From assembly GCF_030272615.1 (NCBI RefSeq), contig NC_081414.1, forward strand, positions 813,602,569 through 813,666,568: 64,000 nucleotides of DNA, written 5' to 3'. The DNA is from Cryptomeria japonica (lineage: Eukaryota; Streptophyta; Pinopsida; Cupressales; Cupressaceae). The translations under genes and the position numbers were made by a program. Positions 47,761-58,339 of this stretch are shown here, piece after piece (positions within the stretch are counted from its first letter, which is position 1; every line of letters begins with the position of its first letter). Under the pieces are notes generated by a model. The model ran no database searches. It was not told where the DNA came from and saw nothing but the letters and a program-made list of their open reading frames with translations.

Positions 47761-47823
47761 AATCTCCCCTATGAGTGACATCTCAAACTCTTTCTTCGTC
47801 TCATTTGTAAACTCATGACTCAT

Positions 47824-48756
47824 CTAGTCATCTCCACCAAAGATAATGTCATCAACAAGCACCTCACAGATCAGGATCTGATCTCCTTCAGACTTCAAGT
47901 AGATATTGCTATCTTCACTTGTTCTCTCAAATCCAATCTTCACAAGATGGGAATGCATACATTCATACCAAGCTCTAGGTGCCCGCTTTAGACCATATAA
48001 GGCTTTATGTATCCTGCATACCATGTCACTGTCTTCAGATAGGGAAAACCCATCTGGTTGCTCTATATTCAACTCCTCTTCAAGCACACCATTTAGGGAT
48101 GCAGATTTTACATCCATTTGATATAATTTGAAACCTTTAAAAGCTACATATGTAAGAAGCATATGAACTCCTTCCAATCTGGCTACAGGAGCAAATGTTT
48201 CTCCATAGTCTTCTCCTTCTTCTTGGGCATATCCTTTGCACACCAATCTGGCTTTGTTCCTAATCGTTGTGCCATCCTCATTCAACTTATTTCTAATGAC
48301 AATTTGCTTGATCTTGTGCACACTGATTTCTAAAGACCATGTACCATTTTTCTCTATCTGGTCAAGTTCCTCTTCCATTGCCTTGATCCCGTCTTCATCT
48401 TTATGTGCCTCTTTGAATGATTTGGGCTCAAATTCAGAGATCATACATGAGTTTTCTCTGGCCTTTCTTCTTGTAAGGATTCCTGCATCCTTATCTCCTA
48501 TGATCTTCTTAGGATCATGATTCAACTTGACATACCGAGGAATGGTCTTGATAGATTCCTCTTGCTTTTCTTCTTCATCCTCATCTCCATCAGTATCGAC
48601 ACCTACATTTGCCGGTGTAGGAACACTGTTACTGGTACTCGGTTGACTGACAATTGGTTCCCAGAAGGTTATAACCGGTTCATTTACCGCTTGCTTGTTG
48701 CCGATTTCCTCAGTTTTCTCAGAGGTTTCATCAACTCTTACATTGATGCTTTCCAT
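47824..48756 (-). pseudogene. Copia reverse transcriptase
   Basis: A 310-codon ORF with a Glu/Asp linker, then [59 protein letters not shown] and the active-site region LVDDIIFGG. It ends at TAG in place of a sense codon. It is in the same frame as the upstream integrase ORF, separated by stops near 48970 and 48824. Confidence 0.9.
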
Positions 48757-48972
48757 AATTCTCTGGGTCCTATTATTGAAACACTTGAGAGCTTTTCTCT
48801 TGGTGGAATACCCTAAGAATATTCCTTAATCACATTTCACATCAAATTTTCTCTGGTGTTCACTCCTCTTGATGTAACATTTGCTACCAAATACTCTAAA
48901 GTAGCTAACCACAGGTGTCTTACCGGTCCAATACTCATAAGGAGTTTTATCCTTACCTTTCTTGATGAGTAC

Positions 48973-50085
48973 CTAGCTCATTGTGTAGACTGCAGTGCTC
49001 ACCGCTTCCCTCCAAAAGGTGTGGGCTACCTTTCCTTGAATCAACATGGTTCTAGCTGCTTCAACCATAGTCTGGTTATTCCTCTTTGCTAGGCCATTCT
49101 GCTGTGGAGTCCGGGGGGCAGACAGTTGCCTCTTGATGCCATGTTCTTCATAGTACTTGTTGAATTCACCAGAAGTGAATTCCCCTCCTTGGTCAGTTCT
49201 CAGGCACTTGATCCTTTTACCGCTTTCCTTCACTAATGCTATGAAAGCTTTGAACTTTACAAAATATTTAGACTTATCCTTCAAGAATGTGACCCACATC
49301 ATTCTTGAGTAGTCATCAGTGAGAATCATGAAGTACCTATCACCCTGCACACTCCTAGTTTTCATAGGACCAGACAAATCAGTGTGCACAAGATCAAGCA
49401 AATTGTCAACAGTAAAAGGTTTATATTTGAAGGTTGAGGAAGACATTTTCCCCAATTGACACTCTCTGCACAAGGTATTATCCGATTTGTTGAGCACTGG
49501 CAACCCTCTAACTGCCTTGATCTTACTAGCCTTCACAATGTTATCAAAGTTTACATGGCAGAGTCTTCTATGCCATATCCAGCTATCATCAAATTTAGCC
49601 ATAAGACATGTACTTATATTTGCATTCAGTTGAAATAGGTTACCTTTGGTTTGCATGTTGGTGGCCACCGATTCACCATTCTTTCCTTTGATTCTGCACA
49701 CTCTATTCTTGAATTCCAGAGTAAGACCACTGTCATTCAGCCGGGCAACACTCAGAAGGTTGCGTCTGAGACCATCAACCCAATACACATTGTCAGCACT
49801 ACTCTTTCCATTCAGAGAGATGGACCCTCTGCCTTTGACCATGCGTGGTGCATCAATACCAAAGCGAACCACACCACCATCATACTCTTCAAAGGATAGA
49901 AACTTGCTCCAGTCACTAGTCATATGGTGAGAACAACCACTATCAATAATCCACTCATTGGAATTATCAAACTGGGAGACAAGAGCCTTCTTGTCTGACA
50001 CATCTTCTTTGATATCAACAAACACAATATCTTCATTTTCTTCATCTTCTGATTCCTCATCTGTGACACCTTCATCAACTGCCAC
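48973..50085 (-). pseudogene. Copia protease and integrase
   Basis: A 370-codon ORF with the protease region (WIIDSGCSHHMT), the pre-integrase HHCC region (WHRRLCHVNF then CRECQLGKMS), and the integrase core (HTDLSGPMKT, LRTDQGGEFTS, RTPQQNGLAKRNNQTMVE). The catalytic D,D and downstream E region are present. The C-terminal part goes on past the stop at 48973. Confidence 0.92.
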
Positions 50086-50196
50086 AAAATAGTTTCTCCA
50101 GTTTCTTCCTTTGAATTTCTTGAACCTTCCCGGTTTGTCCTTGTTGTCGCCTTTAGGACAGTTTACAACAATATGTCCTATTCGGTTACAAGAAAA

Positions 50197-50990
50197 TCAT
50201 TTCAAAAGAAACTTACCTCTGTATTTGCCGGTTCCTTTAGGAAGTTTCTTGGCAAGGAGAGCTTCAAATGCCATTAGAATCTCCTCATCATCCATTTCTC
50301 TGCTCTGTCTTGGTTCACCACTAGTGCTAGCTTCTTTTCCTTTTTTGGATGGTACAATAGAAGCTTTAAAAGCCAATTCTGTCTTTTGAACACTGCCATC
50401 AAAACTATTTAGCTCATAGGCTGTAAACTTTGCAATGATGGAGTCTAGGGATACCTTAGTCTTGTCTATTGATCTCAGCTCCTGAATAGCAACAACCCTT
50501 ATTGCATAGACCTGTAAGAAGGATCTCAGGACTTTGCTTACCACAGTGGAATCTTCCATTTTACCACCTACACTCTTGATATCCCCAACAACAATTTTGA
50601 TTCTTATTCCATACTGTTGAATGGTCTCACCTTCAACCATCCACATGTCTTCAAACTTCCCTCTAAGGCTTTCTTCCTTAGCTTGTTTTACATGCTCATC
50701 ACCACCATAGATATTTTCAAGAGTATCCCATACTTCTTTGGGATTTACCTTATCTTGGACATCAATAAACTCAATGTTAGATAAACTACTAATTAGGGCT
50801 TCCATGACTTGCCCATTCTCCTACATCTCTCTCTTTTAGTCATCGGTGAGAGTACCGGTAGGGGCAACATAAGCATTCTCAACATAGCTCCAGTGTTGAG
50901 CACCCATGCTTTTGATGTATATCTTCATTCTATCTTTCCATATACTGAAATTTTCTCTGTTAAACTTTGGACCTTCCTTCTTCATCATTA
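50197..50990 (-). pseudogene. Copia gag
   Basis: Starts near 50989 (a FNRENFSIWKDRMKIYIKSM segment) with two stops near 50840 and 50828, then an ORF 50805-50197 of 202 codons (UBN2-type gag: VWDTLENIYGG, LRGKFEDMWM, GETIQQYGIRI). It ends exactly where the first Cys of the CCHC zinc knuckle is expected: a TGA precedes FSCNRIGHIVVNC, which stays in frame. Confidence 0.87.
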
Positions 50991-51046
50991 GATTGGGATC
51001 TTTACCTCAAGTGGTTAAGCTTATAACACATAGGACCTGGAGGATT

Positions 51047-51057
51047 CTCTGATACCA
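51047..51057 (-). other. Primer-binding site of the copia element
   Basis: TGGTATCAGAG on the - strand, two bases after the LTR end; initiator Met-tRNA type. Confidence 0.88.
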
Positions 51058-51059
51058 AT

Positions 51060-52531
51060 TGATAACTCAATGATGAATGAATAGTACCAAATTGGTACTG
51101 AGAGGGGGGGGGTGAATCAGTACAGACAAAAACACACTCTTAAACTGGTTTATCAATAGACACTATGCATTGACAGACAAACGGTAACACCGATCCTTAA
51201 ACAGAGTACAACCGACAAAACCCAGAATAACTGAGCCAAGCATAAAATGATTGGCACTTATCTTCTCATACAATCTAACACTTCATTTCCATTTCACCCT
51301 AATGCGTGAACATGTAATCTACCATCAAAGATATACATATAAGCAACTAGATCAACACGATTCACCGCTTGACAAAAAATAACACAACATCACATGAAGA
51401 AGACATCAGACATGACACACATATTTTTCACATGGAAACCCAACTGAGAAAAAACACGGTGGGGATGAATACCCACAAGCTTGTTTTTGAACTCTTTAGA
51501 AGTCTGCTCTTTTAGGAGCCTTGTTTGGTTAAAGAATGATACAATAGGTTCTGTTAGGAACCGATCCTGTTAGGGATCACCCAGTTAAGGGATGGCTAGA
51601 ATACCCGGTTAAGGGTTAAACCCTGTTAAAGGTTACCTTGTTAGAGGATTTCAAGAAATCAATGGTTTTGAGTCACCCTGTTAAAGGATTTACAACAAGC
51701 TAGTTAAAGCTACCCTGTTAAGGGATTTCTCAACTGTTGAAGTGGTTAGAGATCAATAGGTATTACAATGATCTGGTAACAACACTCAATGCCAATGTAG
51801 ATCTGCTTAAGCTCCTCTTCACCTTCTGCACTTACACTTTGTAGGTATCACTTCTCTCCTTTGGTTTGGCAAGAATCACGTATCTCTTCTCTTGGATACA
51901 CACACACACATTTTTCCAACAACCTCAGAAAGAATCACAACATCGACCTTATAGGAAAACAGATAGGTCGGTAGCATAAACCCTAAACCCTAAACCTATT
52001 AGGTTAAGGAATTCAAACGGTTCAATCCTGACCATTGAGCACACTGCATTAAATGCAACAGTCTTGATCCAATCTCAAGACATTCTCCATCATTCGTTTT
52101 CCACTGATTTCATGGCAGCTAATAACCCATCACACGTTATCACCTTTTATAGACTTCACACATTCCTGAGGTAGATAGGAACAATCTCCTTCATGTAAGA
52201 TCCTTCACGCACACAAGGCTTACATGGCAACACGATATGTTCTTCGCTATCATACTAACTCATCACACAAAGTCACCGGTTGAGCCACACAGGCTTGAAG
52301 CACTTCAACTGGAAACCCTGAAGTTGAGACTACCAACCGGTAGTCATACAACACTTCCATGTGCCGGTTCCCATAACCATATGCCAGTTCACCTTGAACA
52401 AACACACTGCTTCACTTTGGCACAAATGCCGGTTCACAGTGTTATACCAGTTCTCTTCTCTTCATCATATTGACATCAATGACAACACATAATGTCATTA
52501 TGTCCTCATACCGGTTCACATAATGCCAACA
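51060..52531 (-). repeat. 5' LTR of the copia element
   Basis: A 1,472-bp partner of the 3' LTR with the same ends (TGTTGGC and GTTATCA on the - strand). An AGAGGGGGGGGGTGAATCAG tract lies near the inner end. Confidence 0.92.
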
Positions 52532-53822
52532 AACTCATCTTTCAAGGAAGCTTTATTGAGATCGCAAAAGTCAGTACACATTCTAGTCTTATTATTAGGT
52601 TTATCCACCACCACAATGTTTGAAATCCAAGGAGAATAATTGATAGCACATATAAAGCTATATTCCAAGAGTTTTTCAATCTCGACCTTAACAAGCAATG
52701 CTATCTCAAGATTCATCTTCCTTATCTTTTGTTAAGTGGGCTTAGCATTAAGAATCAACACAATGCTATAAGTCACAATCTTAGGTTCAATACCTGATGT
52801 GTCTTAATAAGTCTATGAAAATATTTCAGGGAATTCATGTAAAAGAGAAGAATGTTCCTCTTGTTCACTATCTTCTAGGCACTTCCAAATTTTGATGTTT
52901 TTTTCATCATTGTAAGGATCCATTTTAATATCAGTAGTATCACTTATAAGGATATTTATTTGTTGAGGAATATCCACTGGTTGAGGGAATTATTGATTCA
53001 TTTATTTAAGATCACATAATTTGACATCTTTCCCAAAGTATGCTTTCAACATTTAAATAATAGGAAAATCCACAGTTATGGTGATATTGAAGAAGGTTAT
53101 CATAAACCCCTAAGAAATCAACTAAGGAATCATCTGTTGAAAAGATATCAAGCACAAATGAGCTAGAATAAGAATCAATGATATGAGGATTGACTAGAGA
53201 AAGAGATTTAGAATAAAATATAACTAGAACATTGAGAGATGGTCTTTAGGATGATTTGGTGGGTTTTGAAGGATTATATCCAAGTCCGAATGAAGTTTGG
53301 TGTATGTTATTATCTAAAGGAACTCTAATATCTTGTTTATTTACACCACAAAATTTTCCTTTATATCCATTCTTGGATAGAATATTAAAACCAAACCATA
53401 AAGAGATTCCATATCATAAAGAGATGGCAGAGCTGCATACGTCTCAATGTCATAAGGAGATGACCTAGAAGAAGGTTTTGAATAATTGCTAGAAGCAGCT
53501 ACAAAATTGTTACTAAGTTGTTTAGACAAAGTTGACTCTTTTTTGGGCTCTACTATATCAACTTCCTTGGTCTTAGATTCTCTTGGAGGGACTTTATATT
53601 ATGTCACAAAGGAATGTATAAAATATAATGGCCCCCAATCATCTTCTAAGAGCATGCCATCCGGTGAAAATGTATGTTTAGGAGGAGATGGTGTTTCAAC
53701 TTCTATTGGAGAAGGAACTAAATAATTTAAAGGACTTTGAAATTTAAATGAATTTTGCAAACAAGCTTGTAAACTTGTGTTAGCTTCCAATGAATACTGA
53801 TGCCCTCCTAAATGGCACACAA
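52532..53822 (-). pseudogene. Gypsy-A RT N-part and upstream polyprotein (broken)
   Basis: ORF 52716-52516 encodes VKVEIEKLLEYSFICAINYS, then WISNIVVVDKP and MCTDFCDLNKASLKDE, the palm start of gypsy RT. Upstream (to 53822) are interrupted pieces with an IVLILNAKPT segment, a WKCLEDSEQEEH linker, and a Pro/Ser-rich piece near 53600-53820. Gypsy-B cuts the element at 53822; its 5' end is outside the window. Confidence 0.78.
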
Positions 53823-55189
53823 TGTTAGTTCAAGATCAAACAACACAAAACACACAAGATGTTAGAGTTAATCAATCAAAAACCAAAACATATGAAGGCA
53901 TTCCAAAGGAGACACTAAAAACATGCTAATGAATCTAACTAAAGAAGTAAAGAAAATGAGATATCTCCAACTATCTCTTAGCATGATATTAGCTCCTTCT
54001 CCCTTGTTCCTCTCCTCTCCAAGTTTTAAAATAGTGTAGCTCTCAGCAGCTTTTTGCACTATGGATGCTTATGGAGGATTGAGATTGTAGTATAGCTCCA
54101 AACATGAAATGAAAAGCTATTTTTTTTATGCTAAAATGAAGTGTTTTAACCAAAAAGACAATATTTAGTTATGCTATGCTAAATGCTCTCTAAAATGGCT
54201 ATAGTCTAAATGCTTACAAGTTTTCAGGATCTGGATTATGAAGGAATGGGCTCTATTTATAGGAAAAATGGAGCAATGGATGGCCAGGATTGAATGGTTT
54301 AATCAAGGGCCAAGCTTGAAAGTTGGGAATCCATGTGCACAATTTGCACCAATGAAATGGTGACAAATGTCAACATAGGGTTGGGTTGAAAGAAGAGGTT
54401 GGAGGCATTAAAGGCCTGAGAAGACCTCATGGTTATCTAAAGGCTAAGGGTCAAGTCTAAATTAGGATTACCCACTGGATTAGGAATTAATCCAAGGATA
54501 AACCTTTGTGCAAATGATTAAGAGATAATCATGGTCAAAGCATTGAAGGCTTGATGAGACCCTTGGGTTGAGTAGAGGTTGAGTCAAAACAAATGTTTTA
54601 ACCATGTGGGAGGGTTGAATTAACCATTAATGGTTATTGGAGACTTTGGGGATTAAGTGGTTGAAAGTTGGAAGCCTTTAATGGTTTTCAAAGACTTTGA
54701 GGAATTTGAGAAGTGACTCCATTTGCTTAGGAATGCGACAATATTTAGGAGATGGATTAGGCTAATTAGGAAGGGGTTAGAAGAATCTAGAAGGGGATTA
54801 GATTTTTGCAAGTGGATTTGGTGGGTGAGGGAAAATAGGATTTTATTAAAATAAAAATTCATTTATTTCAATAAATATGTGCAAGTTGCTTTTGTAGGAA
54901 AAATGCAAGTGGGGTGGGGATAATGATTTAAATAAATGTTTTATTTAATTTATTTAAAAGAGGAAAAGGAGGATTTTATTAAATAAATAAATTTTATTTA
55001 TTTAATTAAATTGGAATTTGATTTTAATGAATTAATTAAAATAAATTGAATAATTTATTTAATTAATAGAAGAATGTTTGGGGATGAATTAATTAAATAT
55101 TAATTTAATTAATTGATGGCTAGTGGATTTTTAATCAAATAAATAGCGAAATATTCATTTAATTAAAATGGACAGATTTGTGTGACTAC
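53823..55189 (-). repeat. 3' LTR of Gypsy-B
   Basis: On the - strand it starts TGTAGTCACACAAATCTG at 55189; the left edge at 53823 (TGTTAG on +) is set from where Gypsy-A coding sequence resumes and is less certain. The right part is rich in TTTAATTAAATAAA runs. The second LTR lies outside the window. Confidence 0.72.
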
Positions 55190-55207
55190 ATTTGCCCCTC
55201 TTTGAGA
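55190..55207 (-). other. Polypurine tract of Gypsy-B
   Basis: GTCTCAAAGAGGGGCAAA on the - strand directly precedes the LTR start TGTAGTCACA. It fixes the inner LTR edge and the orientation. Confidence 0.8.
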
Positions 55208-55501
55208 CGGTGTAGTTTATCGCATCGTTTCAAAGAAAGAAAAACTGGTGTGAAGAAATGCCCCATAAAATGTAAATTTAATGGGTGGTATGCCCCCTCG
55301 AAAGATGGGTCGAAAAATTTCGAAAAATCGGACGATCTCTCGAAAAAGAATGAAAATTGGCAAGGTGATAGAAGAAAAGAAGTTAGGTATACTGGGGAAA
55401 AATAGAAGAAAACGGGGGAAACATGGAGAAATGGGGGGGGCTCGGGAAGTTCACGGGGACCACGGCGATGAGCGGGGCGAAGTTACGGTGACGGCGGGGG
55501 G

Positions 55502-55509
55502 TATAAATG
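55502..55509 (+). promoter_or_regulatory. Candidate TATA box of the antisense PMD gene
   Basis: TATAAATG in a G-rich setting (GGGGGGTATAAATGGGG), about 100 bp before an ATG at 55605. It fits the plant TATA consensus and points on the + strand, opposite to the element. That it is used is inference. Confidence 0.45.
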
Positions 55510-55604
55510 GGGTGAAAGGGGTGAAAATAGGATCATTTGTGACCGCGACCAGTTGAAAACTAGAGCTCTGACAGTGACATTTGGAGGAGCAAGGAGCAGC
55601 AAAG

Positions 55605-55679
55605 ATGCCGTTTTCGATTACCGAGCACCGATTCGAGTGAGTCCGTCAGTTCCAGCGCCCAGTCGACTACGGACCAGCG
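55605..55679 (+). other. Candidate 5' exon of the antisense PMD gene
   Basis: The ATG at 55605 opens a frame that has one TGA at 55638 and stays coding-like to a GCG|GTACGC donor at 55680. Splicing to the acceptor TATGTGCAG|GAG at 56351 would keep the phase of the PMD frame. A better donor sequence GA|GTGAGT at 55637 does not keep phase. The exon is a hypothesis. Confidence 0.3.
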
Positions 55680-55753
55680 GTACGCAAATTCGAAAACTCA
55701 CTTTTTATGCATTTTTGGTATGTTTTTAGCTGAGTCAAAGTCAAGTCGGAGTA

Positions 55754-56066
55754 AGAGCGCTGGAACTATGGTTTTAGCGCTTTTGCTCCATCAATTAGCG
55801 CTATTGTGCCGCAATAGCGCTTCTGTAGGCTAGTTTGAGCGCGTTTGTATGAACTAGCGCTAGTGTATGCAAATTTTAGCGCTTTTGACAAATTAGCGCT
55901 ATGGTATGGTTAATTGAGCGCTATTGACGCGTAATAGCGCTATTGTATAGCGGTTTTAGCGCTTTTGGTTTTGTAGCGCTATTGTAGTCTTGTTTGAGCG
56001 CTATTGATGTGGTTATAGCGCTATTGTGTAGAACTAGTGTTATTGTCGATAAAATAGCGCTTTTGT
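55754..56066. repeat. Palindromic AGCGCT repeat tract
   Basis: About 15 copies of AGCGC(T) at 14-28-bp spacing, mostly TAGCGCTATTGT or TTAGCGCTTTTG. It lies in the leader or putative intron of the antisense gene. Confidence 0.88.
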
Positions 56067-56332
56067 CTTAGGATAACGAGATGCCCCAGTTGTGGACAAA
56101 ATAAATCTCCTGATGTCTAATGATTGATGGATGGCGAGGTGAAGTGGGAGTTGTTTTGAACCATAGCAGTCCGATGAGACTTAGGTCATTTGTTAGGATA
56201 AATGCCTGTTGAAGTCTAGGCAGCCATGATTTCTTACCTGTTGAGACCCGAAGATACTTGATCAAAGTATCTGATGATAGTCTAGGTTTAAACTTAAGAA
56301 AGTTTGATAACAAAACAACTGATGGTGGTTGG

Positions 56333-58339
56333 ATGAATGCCTATGTGCAGGAGGATCTGCGCGTGTTGCAGTTACGCGAGCGCCACCCCGCGACACAGTG
56401 ATTACGAGATCGGTTGACTCAGATAGAGATAGACTGTATTGTAGCTACTGGGCTCTACAAGGTGATGCATATGCCCGTGATTCAGATGAATCATGGCCTG
56501 ATCACAGCATTGGCAGAGCGATGGCATAGTGAGACGTGCACATTCCATCTAGCTCAGGGAGAGATGACGGTGACTTTAGAGGACGTGTGGCGTATCCTTT
56601 GGATTCCGATTTGGGGGGAGTTGGTGACATATGATCGATCCTGGGGGACGGTGTCTTGTCAGAGGATATTTGATGAGGATGTATACATCGATGATGGCTC
56701 GATCGCATGGGAGGATATAGCGGCACTATATGAGCCCCTTCTAGCAGTGCTGTCAGGGATCGTGGGAGGACTTCTGTGTCCAGACAGGCGGTCACATGGA
56801 TTGGCGGTGGGATGGGGACAGGTGATAGAGATGATGGTGACGGAGGGGACCCGATATGCCTGGGGGCCGTGCGTGCTAGCGCACATGTATCAGGAGTTAC
56901 ACGAGGTAGTGTACAGAGGGCGGGGGTCTCTAGCAGTGGGCATGACGCTATTGCATGTGTGGGCATGGGAGCACCTACCAGTGACTCGACCAGTGAGTCT
57001 TAGATTCCAAGCCGTGGACCAACCCTATATGTTTATGTATAGTGGCATGATGAGTCAGCCCCACTTGGGAAAGTTAGAGTGGTGGCGGCGGGCATTGGAT
57101 GACCTAGATGCAGTGATCTGGCGGCCATACTTGGAGTGTGAGCCATGGGAGGATGATGCGGAGGCACTACCTTATTGCTTCATGACCCGATTCCTCATTG
57201 GGAGGACCTCTTATCATGTGGAGAGACAGGTGCCAGGACGGGTGATGAGGCAGTTTGGACGACAGTAGGGACTGCCTACCGGATCAGGAGAGTATGCACG
57301 AGTGATCCAAGAGCGGTATGCATGGGGTCCAGTGTTACCGTATGATCAGGCACTAGCAGAGTTTCGGACACTGCAGGCGAGGCCATGGGACTTACGATCG
57401 AGGGTCGTGGATGCAGGGGTTACAGCAGAGTATACATAGTATCGGGTGGCGCACCCGATTCTACGGATATCAGATCCAGCTGAGCTGATCCCAGCGTTTG
57501 AGGATGAGAGGGGACGAGGACGGAGAGCAGGAGGCCGAGGAGGTGGAGTTGGAGGAGGAGGAGATGGAGGAGGAGGTGGAGGAGGAGGAGGAGGTGGTGG
57601 AGGAGGTGGTGGAGGTTTGGGGATGCTGAGACAGTGGAGAGGGAGAGGTGGATTACCGCTTCAGATATCACAGGGTCCTTTGATGCAGGGAGGAGTGCAG
57701 CTGAGTGGGAGGGGGATGGAGAGAGAGATCCCGATGGATACAGGTGCAGGAGAGGGTGGTGCAGGGGAGGGACCTATTGGAGGGGGTGATACAGGTGCAG
57801 CAGCCATGGACATGGGGGAGGGAGCTACTGGGGATCTGCGGGATCATATGATAGGTTATTTGCAGACCCGGGTGGAGAGATTAGAGGCGGAGGTAGCAGC
57901 TAGGGATGTGCAGCTATTTGCACGTGAGTCAGAGCTAACAGTGGTGCTGCGGGAGAGGGATACGACGGTGGAGAGATTGGCAGAGCTGTAGGAGAGAGTG
58001 CGGACTGGTGCACAGGGGCCTTCAGGGGAGATTATGAGAGAGATGCGACGAGCTCAGGCGGAGATAGAGTACTGGCGGGGGTTATATGAGCAGGTGGTAC
58101 CGATCAACCAGCGAGCTCTTAGTTACTCACAGATGCGGCAGGCCAGATCCGAGCGATCGCAGAGGATGCAGAGCAGTGGGGGTGTGATGGGTCCTTTACG
58201 GCAGGAGAGATCAGGGGATGCAGGAGGGACTGGGGGTTCGATGAGGCCTCCATGGAGAGATGGATCAGGTGGTGCCGGTACCAGTGGTGGAGTAGGTAGG
58301 GGTGGGGCAGGTACAGCATCTAGCCAGAGCGACATTTGA
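56333..58339 (+). pseudogene. Antisense plant-mobile-domain (PMD) protein gene of Gypsy-B
   Basis: A single + frame of 669 codons from ATG 56333 (or exon start 56351) to TGA 58337-58339, interrupted by TGA at 56399 and TAG at 57266, 57437 and 57989. The N-terminal ~310 codons match the plant mobile domain family (MAIN-like): LITALAERWHSETCTFHLAQ, GEMTVTLEDVWRIL, RYAWGPCVLAHMYQELHE, VWAWEHLP, and DAVIWRPY. Next come an Arg/Gly-rich linker with a run of Gly (57540-57618), a predicted coiled coil (57860-58110; RVERLEAEVAARDVQLFARE), and a Ser/Gly/Arg tail. The PMD occurs in host proteins for meristem maintenance and silencing and in transposons; its biochemical role is unknown. All four stops fit CGA-to-TGA or CAG-to-TAG change. 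Antisense ORFs in this position are known for Tat-lineage elements. Confidence 0.8.
57540..57618 (+). repeat. GGAGGW purine repeat coding for poly-Gly
   Basis: An imperfect GGA/GGT array on the + strand encodes a near-pure Gly run in the PMD protein. The opposite strand gives a spurious Leu/His-rich ORF (57420-57671). Confidence 0.88.

Larger units (their letters stand above)
45191..52531 (-). mobile_element. Ty1/copia retrotransposon with both LTRs
   Basis: This 7,341-bp element lies in the - direction with LTRs 52531-51060 (5') and 46664-45191 (3'). The primer-binding site TGGTATCAGAG (51057-51047) follows the 5' LTR by two bases, and a polypurine tract CCAAAGGGGGATAT precedes the 3' LTR. 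Flanks AACTT (45186-45190) and AACTC (52532-52536) are a TSD with one change. Removing it rejoins the Gypsy-A RT between DLNKASLKDE and PLLNIDIIVD. The domain order integrase, then RT, then RNase H is that of copia. Several stops make it non-autonomous now. Confidence 0.92.

Noticed and set aside
57420-57671. Leu/His-rich - strand ORF
   Set aside because: Shadow of the poly-Gly purine repeat of the PMD gene.
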